Below, piece by piece: positions 7,949 to 15,032 of a DNA stretch of 29,942 bases. Every line of letters begins with the position of its first letter. Position 1 is the first letter of the stretch. This DNA is from SURF-32 sp964648365 (GTDB lineage Bacteria; Planctomycetota; Phycisphaerae; UBA1845): assembly GCA_964648365.1 (NCBI GenBank), contig CAZYLK010000060.1, forward strand, positions 1 to 29,942, in the 5' to 3' direction. A program made the position numbers and the translations under genes. Under the pieces are notes generated by a model. It did not search any database. It was not told the origin of the DNA and saw only the letters and a program-made list of their open reading frames with translations.

Positions 7949-9490
7949 CTACCTCACCGTCGCCCCCACTGGCAGCAGCAGCCCGTCGCAGTGGACTTCG
8001 TTCTCGTCGCGAATCTCCGTCACGCTGCACGTGTAGACGCCGGCCGGCAGCCGCTTGAGGCGGACTTTGGCCCGGCCGCTCGACGGGATACGGACCTGCC
8101 GCGACGCGACCTCGCCGTCCAGTTCGCACGCGACCGTCACGTCGCCGGATCGCAGCGACGTAAACACCTTCGAGCGGATGCGGCTGTCCAGGCCCTTGGC
8201 GGTGTGGCGTTCGAGCGCGTTGCACGGGCTGTCACCGGTCAGGCTGATGACGGCCAGCTTCCCCGTCGTGGCGGTATAGCTTCGCCCGTTGCGGGCGCTG
8301 ACGTACGCCTTTTCGGCGTCGGGCAGGTAGTAGAGGCAGGTTGGGTTGCCGCCGGTCTGGAACCGGTCGATGACTTCGCCCTTCTCGACGTCGGTGACCC
8401 AGATGCTGCCGATGAAGAACTGCGGGACGATGGCATAGCGGTCGTCCGGCGTAAACACGGTGTATTTCTGCATGAAGCGACCGAGCTGACCATTCTCCAT
8501 GCCGCCCTGGGGGATGTTGCCAACGATTTCCAGTGAATCGGTGTTGATCACGTCGATGGAGCCGTTGGTCACATAGGCGTTGCGAAAGAACCAGAGTTGC
8601 GGAATCTTGTGCGCCAGGTCGATTTCTTCGCCGTAGAGGCCGACCTCGACCTGTTCGATTTCGCGTTCCTGGGTCAGATCAATCACGCTCACGACTTCGG
8701 AACTGCCGGCGCTGACATAGAGCAGCGGATCGCCCGGCAGACCGACATCGGAGGTGGCCCGACCGCTGATGATGGAGTTGGCCCAGAACCCGCGCCCGGC
8801 CGGGATGATGCTGACGACCTCGAGCTTTTCCGTGTCCACGACCGAAACCAGCACCGGTTCCGGCGACTCGTTGTCGCCGCGGTTGGACGACAGCACGTAG
8901 ACCTGGTGGCCGGTCTTGCTCTGGACCAGGCCGTTGACGTAGCCCGGGACCGGAATGCGGTGCGACACCTCCAGGGCCAGGGCGTCGACGACGGTCAGTT
9001 CGTCACCGGAGAAGTTGGCCACGTACAGCTTCGTGCCGTCGCGCGAGATTTCGATGTCACGGGAACTGTAGCGCGACTGCGGGCGGCCGAAGTGAACGCG
9101 GCCGATCAGCTCATCCGTCTCCACGTCGATCGCAATGATGTTGTCCAGCGGCGTCTTGACGTACACGCGGTCGCCGTGAGGCGACATCAAGACCTCGCGG
9201 GCGCTGGAGCCGTCCACGCCTTCCTGGCCGATGTCGATGCGGTTGAGAATCTCGTCCGTCCGCGTATCGATCGTAATCACCTGAAAGCGCAGCGGGTTGT
9301 CGATCCTGACCGTCACGTAGAGCTTCGCACCGTTGGGCGTGGCCACCAGGCCGTCGAACGCGGCCGACTCGATATCGATCAGCCTCATCAGCCGCGGCCC
9401 GTCTCCGGCATAGGCAATGGGCACGCACGCGCCGGCCGTCAGCACGGACAGCGCGACGGAAACGACCCCCTTCAAGCTCGTACGATTCAT
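7949..9490 (-). CDS. Secreted YncE-like beta-propeller protein
   Basis: The 513-residue product starts with a signal peptide (MNRTSLKGVVSVALSVLTAGACVPIAYAG); GAGGAG lies 6 bases before the ATG. The body consists of repeats of about 45 residues typical of YncE/40-residue YVTN propellers: LYVTVRIDNPLRFQVITIDT, VYVKTPLDNIIAIDVET, LYVANFSGDELTVVDAL, VYVLSSN, LYVSAGSSEVVSVIDL, AYVTNGSIDVINTDS and AYVSARNG. The last 90 residues form a separate Cys-containing segment (VTVACELDG...GRAKVRLKRLPAGVYTCSV) that looks like a beta-sandwich. Such proteins are usually exported scaffolds or binding proteins; the ligand is unknown. It is transcribed in the same direction as the three lipoprotein genes upstream, but 450 bp separates them. 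Confidence 0.88.
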   Translation of the reverse strand: MNRTSLKGVVSVALSVLTAGACVPIAYAGDGPRLMRLIDIESAAFDGLVATPNGAKLYVTVRIDNPLRFQVITIDTRTDEILNRIDIGQEGVDGSSAREVLMSPHGDRVYVKTPLDNIIAIDVETDELIGRVHFGRPQSRYSSRDIEISRDGTKLYVANFSGDELTVVDALALEVSHRIPVPGYVNGLVQSKTGHQVYVLSSNRGDNESPEPVLVSVVDTEKLEVVSIIPAGRGFWANSIISGRATSDVGLPGDPLLYVSAGSSEVVSVIDLTQEREIEQVEVGLYGEEIDLAHKIPQLWFFRNAYVTNGSIDVINTDSLEIVGNIPQGGMENGQLGRFMQKYTVFTPDDRYAIVPQFFIGSIWVTDVEKGEVIDRFQTGGNPTCLYYLPDAEKAYVSARNGRSYTATTGKLAVISLTGDSPCNALERHTAKGLDSRIRSKVFTSLRSGDVTVACELDGEVASRQVRIPSSGRAKVRLKRLPAGVYTCSVTEIRDENEVHCDGLLLPVGATVR

Positions 9491-9679
9491 CGGCTTCTCC
9501 TCTGCGAAAGATATGACCTGCTACATGGACGTGCGTCGCCCGCCGGCGCTTCGAGCCGCTCCCGGCGACCGAAGCCCGACGCCCGGACGCGGGCGGAACC
9601 GGCGATCAGAACGCACCCGCGACCAGCGCCTTCAGGCTACCCGATCCGCCGGTGAGATTCAATGCCGGACGCAGGGAAC

Positions 9680-9894
9680 GAACCGCAGATGAACGCGGAT
9701 GGATTCAGACGGCGGCGCCTTTTTGGCTATTGTGCGATCATTTTCCGCGTGGAGTGCGCGCCGCGCAGGGGCAGAGGGAGTGAGGGAGTGAGGGAGTAAG
9801 GGAGTAAGGGAAGAAGACAACGCAACTTCTCCGCTCTTCTTTTCTTTTCCTTCTCTTCTCCGCGTCCGCGTTCATCCGCGTTCATCTGCGGTTC
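9680..9894. repeat. 215-bp element bounded by perfect 22-bp inverted repeats
   Basis: The outer arms GAACCGCAGATGAACGCGGA (9680) and TCCGCGTTCATCTGCGGTTC (ending 9894) are exact reverse complements; the match extends to 22 bases. Inside lie short direct repeats of GGGAGTGA/GGGAGTAA (about 9776-9812) and then a pyrimidine-rich strand that can pair with them (CTTCTCC...CTTCTTTTCTTTTCC). There is no coding capacity. It sits between the YncE-like gene and the lipoprotein operon, both on the minus strand. It could be a small non-autonomous mobile element or a large RNA hairpin ending the lipoprotein transcript. Confidence 0.75.
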
Positions 9895-9941
9895 ACTCGA
9901 ACTCGATGACCCAGCCTTCGAGGCGGTCGCTTCGCCGTCTG

Positions 9942-11252
9942 CTACTCGACGGCGCCGCTTTCGCGCAGCTGGTATGCCAGAATTCGCGTATCGTCGCCGA
10001 CCAGCAACAGTTCCGCGCCCTCGACGTCTGACGGGATCACGACCAGCGAGCCGGGGGCGCTGGCGCTGTTGATCACTTCGTGGTACACGAGCGCGCCTGC
10101 GCCGTCGAAGATCTTCAGGATGCAGCGCGTGGCCGTACTCGTGCCGAAACCAGCGAAGCGCAGCGTCGAACGGTAGGAGTAGGACGCCTCGATCCGGTAA
10201 GGCTCAGCGCTGGCGTCGAAGCGAACCATGCGCTCGACGCTGTGCGTTTCCTCCTGCATCGGGCATGGCTCAACCTCGAACTCGGCCATCGATGAAACGT
10301 CGCTTCCGTCGCACCGATTGCGGTCACCAGGCGCAACGATCGCCACGCGATTCCCCTCAGCGTCATACAGCCCGCAGCCCAGCCGGAGCCGGTCCAGAGC
10401 GTCGTCGGGCGTGACGCGAGCGATGTCGCCATACCACCACGACTCGTCCTCGCCGCGTGTGAACGACGCCAGCAGCGTACCGTCCAGCGACCAGGTCCGC
10501 GTGGTTCGCTGTCTGAACGTGATCAGCTCCAGTTCGTCGTCGCCGGTGACGTTGCCGAAGGCGATATGCGCGTAGAACTCGTCGCCGATCACGCTCAGGT
10601 CATTGCCGTCCGCATCGAAGAGTTGCACGCCGTCGGCCGTCGTGACGGCAAACTCCAGCGTGCCGTCGCCGTCGATGTCGGCCGCGGCCCAGTCGCCTTC
10701 GCTGTAGCGCAACAGCACCGTGTGCATGTCGATCGCCCGCTCCCAGCGGCGGGTGCCGTCGTGATGAGTCAGCACGAGATACCGGGATTCCCCGGTGGCG
10801 GTAGTGGCGGATTGCCGCAGGTATTCGACGTTGCCGTCCCCGTCGACATCGACGAAGCGCAGCGGGCGCAAAAAGTCCGTCGGGTCCGGGTCGGCGACCG
10901 TTGCCAGCAGCGTCGGCTCCGCCGGTTCATTGGCGAGAATGGCGACGCCGTGCTGTCCGTTCAGCAGAACCTCCAGACCGTTGGATGCGTCAAGTTCCGC
11001 GCTGCACACGTTCGGCCTGAATTCAAACGGCACCTGCTCGCCCGGCGCGCCGACGCTTTCACGCTCCGCCCACACCCGCTTTTCTATCCGCCCGCTGTCA
11101 ACCACGACGCCGACCTCGGGCGGCGGGCAGACGCCGTAGTCTTCGTCGCAATCGACGAAGACGAATGGGATGATGCAGGAGGCGGACGGCAGAAGGAGAG
11201 TCGTGGCGGCCACGATTGCCGCGTACGTGCGGTAGCTGCGGGAATCTTTCAT
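9942..11252 (-). CDS. FG-GAP/VCBS-type lipoprotein, paralogue 1 of 3
   Basis: The start at 11252 is chosen because GAGG lies about 10 bases before it and the product (436 residues) begins with a lipoprotein signal (MKDSRSYRTYAAIVAATTLLLPSASC, Cys at 26). The mature N-terminus has GVCPPPEVGVVVDSG and KRVWAE. The middle carries DxDGDG calcium-loop motifs typical of integrin-like FG-GAP/VCBS propellers (DVDGDGNVEYL, DIDGDGTLEFAV) and the phrase TWSLDGT. The C-terminal part contains conserved Cys residues, YRIEASYSYRS and the ending VYHEV...VIPSDVEG...DDTRILAYQLR. The same plan is seen in the next two genes upstream. It is the last gene of the probable operon, 61 bp after its neighbour. The role is unknown beyond cell-surface exposure. 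Confidence 0.85.
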   Translation of the reverse strand: MKDSRSYRTYAAIVAATTLLLPSASCIIPFVFVDCDEDYGVCPPPEVGVVVDSGRIEKRVWAERESVGAPGEQVPFEFRPNVCSAELDASNGLEVLLNGQHGVAILANEPAEPTLLATVADPDPTDFLRPLRFVDVDGDGNVEYLRQSATTATGESRYLVLTHHDGTRRWERAIDMHTVLLRYSEGDWAAADIDGDGTLEFAVTTADGVQLFDADGNDLSVIGDEFYAHIAFGNVTGDDELELITFRQRTTRTWSLDGTLLASFTRGEDESWWYGDIARVTPDDALDRLRLGCGLYDAEGNRVAIVAPGDRNRCDGSDVSSMAEFEVEPCPMQEETHSVERMVRFDASAEPYRIEASYSYRSTLRFAGFGTSTATRCILKIFDGAGALVYHEVINSASAPGSLVVIPSDVEGAELLLVGDDTRILAYQLRESGAVE

Positions 11253-11313
11253 CGGATGCACCTCACACTGAGCTGATGGGGAATGTACGGACCGATCGAC
11301 GGTGCTCGACGCT

Positions 11314-12633
11314 CTACTGCCTGTCGCGGACTTCGCTGCGAAGCTCGTAAGCCAGAATTCGCGTATCATCCGCCACAAGCAGCAGTTCCTGCCCTTCGAC
11401 ATCCGACGGAATGACCGCGATCGAGCCGGGGCCGCTGCCGCTGGCGATGACTTCGTGATAGACGAGCGCGCCGCCGGGATCGTATATCCGCAGCGCGGCT
11501 CGCAGCGGGATGCTCAGGATCGCGCCCGCCACCGGCGTCTGGGCTCGCGTCTGGTAGGAGTACGACACCTCAACCCGATAGGGTTCGGCGTCGCTCGTGA
11601 ACCGGACCTCGCGCACAACCGTATCCGTCGCGTCAGGCTTCTCACATGGGTCGATCAAGCGATCTTCCCAATACGAAACGGTGTTTTGAGCACCGCAGTA
11701 ACCCCACTCGTTGGGGGTCAGCGACGCGACCACTTGGCCTTCCGCATCAAGATAGTCACAGTCGGCATAGATGCGGTCCGCCACGTCGTCCGGGGAAACG
11801 CGGGCGATGATGCCCTTCCAGTCCGCCTCGAACGTCGCGATCCGGGTTCCGTCCATCGCCCACGTGTTGACGGTGCCGGCCGACCGGGTGACCAGTTCCA
11901 ACCCCTCGTGGCCGTCCAGATTGGCAAAGGCGATCTCCTCAGAAAGTCCGCCACCGACCTGCACCAGGTCCGTGCCGTCCGCCATGAAGATCTCCGCCCC
12001 GTCGGAGGTGCTGACCGCGAACTCGAGCACGCCATCGGCGTCTACGTCACCAGCCGTCCATCCGCCGGAGACATAGGTGCCGTCGCTGTCAAGAAACGGA
12101 GCGATCGCGCGCCGCCACACAAGCTCCCCGGAATGATTCCAGAGCAGCAGGGAGTCCTGCGGCCGGCCGCCGATCGCGGGGTATTCCGTACTCCGCCGCA
12201 GGAACTCGACGTTGCCGTCGCCGTCGACGTCAATGAGCAGCAGGGGCAAGGACCAGACCGCCGCCGGTTGCAGCGGGATTGCGGCGAGCGTCTCCGGCGC
12301 TTCGGGATGGTTGGACATGACGGCCAGGCCATCGTGACCATGTAATAGAACTTCCATTCCCTCGGCAGTATCGAGTTCGGCCAGGCACATGTGCGGACGA
12401 AGGTCGCCCCTGACCTGCTCGTACGCGGTGCCCACACCCACGTCCTCGATCCAGACGCGTTTCACGAAGCGCCCGTCGTCCAGCACGACCCCGACGTCCG
12501 GAAGCGGACAGACGCCGATGCTCGTGTCGCATTGATGGATGACCAGGTCGCATGACGCCAGCAGGAGAAACGCGATCGCCGGGGCGCTCGGGGCAAGCCG
12601 CTTGCATCGCTTCATGTCAAGAGTGGTTTTCAT
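11314..12633 (-). CDS. FG-GAP/VCBS-type lipoprotein, paralogue 2 of 3
   Basis: This 439-residue protein has a lipobox (AIAFLLLASC, Cys at about 28) and the same layout as its neighbours: GVCPLPDVGVVLDDG, KRVWIED, DVDGDGNVEFL, DVDADGVLEFAVS, NTWAMDGT, a Cys-containing middle (YADCDYLDAEGQ, GYCG, DPCEK), YRVEVSYSYQT and the common ending VYHEV...IPSDVEGQELLLVADDT. The start at ATG 12633 has only a weak AGAGA upstream; an in-frame ATG six codons later is an alternative. The gene follows paralogue 3 after 29 bp and precedes paralogue 1 by 61 bp, so co-transcription is likely. It is probably exported and lipid-anchored; the ligand is unknown. Confidence 0.85.
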   Translation of the reverse strand: MKTTLDMKRCKRLAPSAPAIAFLLLASCDLVIHQCDTSIGVCPLPDVGVVLDDGRFVKRVWIEDVGVGTAYEQVRGDLRPHMCLAELDTAEGMEVLLHGHDGLAVMSNHPEAPETLAAIPLQPAAVWSLPLLLIDVDGDGNVEFLRRSTEYPAIGGRPQDSLLLWNHSGELVWRRAIAPFLDSDGTYVSGGWTAGDVDADGVLEFAVSTSDGAEIFMADGTDLVQVGGGLSEEIAFANLDGHEGLELVTRSAGTVNTWAMDGTRIATFEADWKGIIARVSPDDVADRIYADCDYLDAEGQVVASLTPNEWGYCGAQNTVSYWEDRLIDPCEKPDATDTVVREVRFTSDAEPYRVEVSYSYQTRAQTPVAGAILSIPLRAALRIYDPGGALVYHEVIASGSGPGSIAVIPSDVEGQELLLVADDTRILAYELRSEVRDRQ

Positions 12634-12662
12634 AGCGTGTCTCTATCCACTTGGGAATCGCT

Positions 12663-13952
12663 CTACTCGCCGCCGTCGGTTCCGCTCCGAAGTTCATACG
12701 CGAGTATCCGCGTGTCATCCGCGACCAGCAGCAGTTCCTGCCCTTCGATGTCCGACGGAATGACCGCGATCGAGCCGGGGCCGCTCGCGCTGTCGAGAAC
12801 TTCGTGGTAAACGAGCCGCTCACCTGAATCGTGTATCTGGATGATGGCACGAGTAACCTCAAATGTTGGGCCTACGCCACCCGTCGACCACATACTCCGA
12901 TAGGAGTAGGAAACCGTTACTGTGAACGACTCCGTTTCCTGATCGAACCGAACCAATCGGACGTTTGTGCGCGTCTGCTCCTGATAGGCGCACGGACTCA
13001 GGTAGAAGTCGTCGACGTAGGCGACGTCTTCCCATCCACAATAGCCACGGTCTGGCGAAACGTGGCCGACGATGTTTCCGGAAGGGTCATACAGATCACA
13101 TTCAAGCCGTATCCTGTCGAGCGGGTCGCTCTCCGATTGCCGCGCGATCAGCGCGTAGGTGCCGAACGGCTCCGGTTCGTAGTCGAACGACCCGAGCTTT
13201 GTGCCTTCCAGCGCCCACGTCGTAACCGAGTCACCGGTGGAAACCGCAACCTCCAGCGGAAGCTCGCCGTCCAGATTGCCGAGCAGCACGTATGGGTAAG
13301 GGCCGTCGCCGACCGTCGCGATGTCCGTCCCGTCCGCGCGGAAGACCGTCACACCGCTGGCGGTCGAGATGGCGAAGTCGAGCACACCATCGCCGTCGAT
13401 GTCACCGGGCTTCCAGCCGCCCTCGAACGTCCGCTGCCAGACGACGTCGCCGTTGAGGCGCGTGAGCGTCAGTGTCCGTCGCTTGGCGTCGTCTGCTGCG
13501 ATAGCCCAGTTGAGGTATTCGGCCGTTCCGTCGCGATCCACGTCCACGAATCCAGTCCAACTCCCGTAGAGGTCGAACTCGGAGTACTCCACCGCCGCCA
13601 GCGAGCCGGGCGCTGATGGGTCGATCGAATAGACGGCGTAGCCATCCGGCCCGTAGAGGAGCAATTCCTCTCCGGCGGTGGCGGCATCAAGGTCGGCGCT
13701 GCACAGGTTGGGAATCGGCGTGAATACAAGCCCGGGCGCCCCGACGACCGGTGCCTCGGCCCACACCCGTTTCTCGATCACTCCTTCATCGACCACGACA
13801 CCCACCTCCGGCCGTGGGCAGACGCCGCGGCTGGAGTCGCACTCGGTGACATGGACGATCGGCGGGCACCATGACCCGAGCAGTGAAAACGACGTGACGG
13901 CCAGCGCGCAGGCAAAAACCCGCAGCCGGCGACAAGGCGCGTGCGATGACAT
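12663..13952 (-). CDS. FG-GAP/VCBS-type secreted protein, paralogue 3 of 3
   Basis: The start is placed at ATG 13952 because GGAGG lies 9 bases upstream; the frame also extends to a TTG at 13970. The 429-residue product has an N-terminal hydrophobic signal (RRLRVFACALAVTSFSLLGSWC). The residue before the Cys is Trp, which is a poor lipobox, so lipidation is less certain than in the other two copies. Shared features are GVCPRPEVGVVVDEG, KRVWAE, DVDRDGTAEYL, DIDGDGVLDFAIS, TTWALEGT, LECDLYDPSGN, GYCG, VSYSYRS and VYHEV...SDIEGQELLLVADDT. It is the first gene of the three-gene minus-strand cluster, so the promoter should lie within 13953-14168. Confidence 0.83.
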   Translation of the reverse strand: MSSHAPCRRLRVFACALAVTSFSLLGSWCPPIVHVTECDSSRGVCPRPEVGVVVDEGVIEKRVWAEAPVVGAPGLVFTPIPNLCSADLDAATAGEELLLYGPDGYAVYSIDPSAPGSLAAVEYSEFDLYGSWTGFVDVDRDGTAEYLNWAIAADDAKRRTLTLTRLNGDVVWQRTFEGGWKPGDIDGDGVLDFAISTASGVTVFRADGTDIATVGDGPYPYVLLGNLDGELPLEVAVSTGDSVTTWALEGTKLGSFDYEPEPFGTYALIARQSESDPLDRIRLECDLYDPSGNIVGHVSPDRGYCGWEDVAYVDDFYLSPCAYQEQTRTNVRLVRFDQETESFTVTVSYSYRSMWSTGGVGPTFEVTRAIIQIHDSGERLVYHEVLDSASGPGSIAVIPSDIEGQELLLVADDTRILAYELRSGTDGGE

Positions 13953-14268
13953 TCGGCAGATTCCTCCCAACGTCCGATCGGCTCCATTCTACCGCCCCGC
14001 CACGTGGCCGGGCGACGCTCTGACCCAATAGTCTCTGCGCCCGCCCCGGCGTAACGCGAGAAAAACGGCGAGCGTCCGCTCGACCTCGCTCGGCGGCCGC
14101 GCGCGCGTCGCGCGGCCGTGAACCGGCGGGCCGCGATAGCGACCGCTCTTCTGACGCCATCGCCGGTAACCGCCTTGTGCGGCTAGACTTACCGCCTTGT
14201 ACGGCTCGACTTACCGCGTTGTGCGGCTCGACTTACCGCCGGCCCGGACGCCGCGCCGTTCGCCGCCG
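13953..14268. other. Intergenic region upstream of the lipoprotein cluster
   Basis: The region separates two minus-strand genes. Its left part should carry the promoter of the lipoprotein operon; no clear -35/-10 pair is visible in this GC-rich sequence. Its right part is a 22-bp tandem array, listed separately. Open frames on both strands here lack domains and ribosome binding sites. Confidence 0.5.
14169..14243. repeat. 22-bp tandem repeat, about 3.4 copies
   Basis: Units start at 14169, 14191 and 14213, with a partial fourth at 14235. The consensus begins ACCGCCTTGTGCGGCTCGAC and ends TT; copies differ by one or two bases. Each unit contains the inverted pair CCGC/GCGG, so every copy can form a small hairpin. 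It lies just past the stop of the ComEA-like gene, where it could act in termination or mRNA stability. Confidence 0.9.
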
Positions 14269-14847
14269 CTATTCGAAGTGCATGAACGGCGCTATCACGC
14301 GAACGGTGGCCGGGCCGATGCCGGGAACGTGGTCGAGGTCGGCCGCCTGGCGGAAGGCGGGTTGCGTCGGCGACTGCTCGCGATGGGCGACGATCATCTG
14401 CGCCAGGGCGGGGCCGACGCGGGGCACGGCCGCAAGTTCCCACCAGGGCGCCGTGTTCGGGTTGACCGTCGTCCGAATCGCCAGTGGCGCGGTCGGCGGA
14501 TGCATGGATCGCAGCGCCGCTGGAAGCCCGAACGCACACGTCGCCAGCGCCATGCTCAGCACCAGGAGGACGGTGACGGATTCCCCGGGCGCCGTCGACG
14601 CCGCGGCGATGGTTCGCGGGGGCTGAAGGGCGGCGGCGCCCGCTTCGGCATCGTTGCTTAGGGCGCGTCGCAGCCCATCGAGGTGGCTGGGCACACCGGT
14701 TGGGTCGAGCGTACCGCGAGTCGCTACATCCCCGGCACCCGCCGCAGCGGCGTTCGTCGCACCCTGTACGCCCGGGGCGGGTAGCCGGGAGGCCGATGGT
14801 TCGCGGCCGGTCGTCATGCCGCCCATCGTCGCCGCAAAGCCGACCAT
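14269..14847 (-). CDS. ComEA-like helix-hairpin-helix membrane protein
   Basis: Read from ATG 14847 this gives 192 residues; a TTG two codons earlier and ATGs at 14826 and 14817 are alternatives, and none has a strong ribosome binding site. A long low-complexity N-terminal region rich in Ala/Gly/Pro precedes one membrane segment (about 91-112, VTVLLVLSMALATCAFGLPA). The C-terminal part has TVNPNTAPWWELAAVPRVGP (first helix-hairpin-helix) and FRQAADLDHVPGIGPATV (second), the standard ComEA double HhH pattern that binds duplex DNA non-specifically. ComEA proteins receive incoming DNA during natural transformation. The 90-residue cytoplasmic N-terminal extension is longer than usual, and no other competence gene is nearby. 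It is divergent from the kinase at 15033. Confidence 0.82.
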   Translation of the reverse strand: MVGFAATMGGMTTGREPSASRLPAPGVQGATNAAAAGAGDVATRGTLDPTGVPSHLDGLRRALSNDAEAGAAALQPPRTIAAASTAPGESVTVLLVLSMALATCAFGLPAALRSMHPPTAPLAIRTTVNPNTAPWWELAAVPRVGPALAQMIVAHREQSPTQPAFRQAADLDHVPGIGPATVRVIAPFMHFE

Positions 14848-15032
14848 GCTCAACCCGAGCCGGCTCCCGCAGGGCCGGGACTTCCATCCATCGGGTTCGT
14901 CCGCGCTGCCGATCGGGGCGGCTGAACCCGCGCCGACCAGCCCAGCCGAATGGCATGGTCGGCTAACCGGGAAGGGATGGCGCTGTCCACCTACTGCACG
15001 CGGGCTGGGCGTGCCGACGCGAGGCCCGTACG

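Noticed and set aside
8597..9655. Plus-strand open frame of 352 codons
   Set aside because: It is the shadow of the YncE-like gene; its translation is Asp/Val/Arg-rich, as expected from the complement of GC-rich coding DNA.
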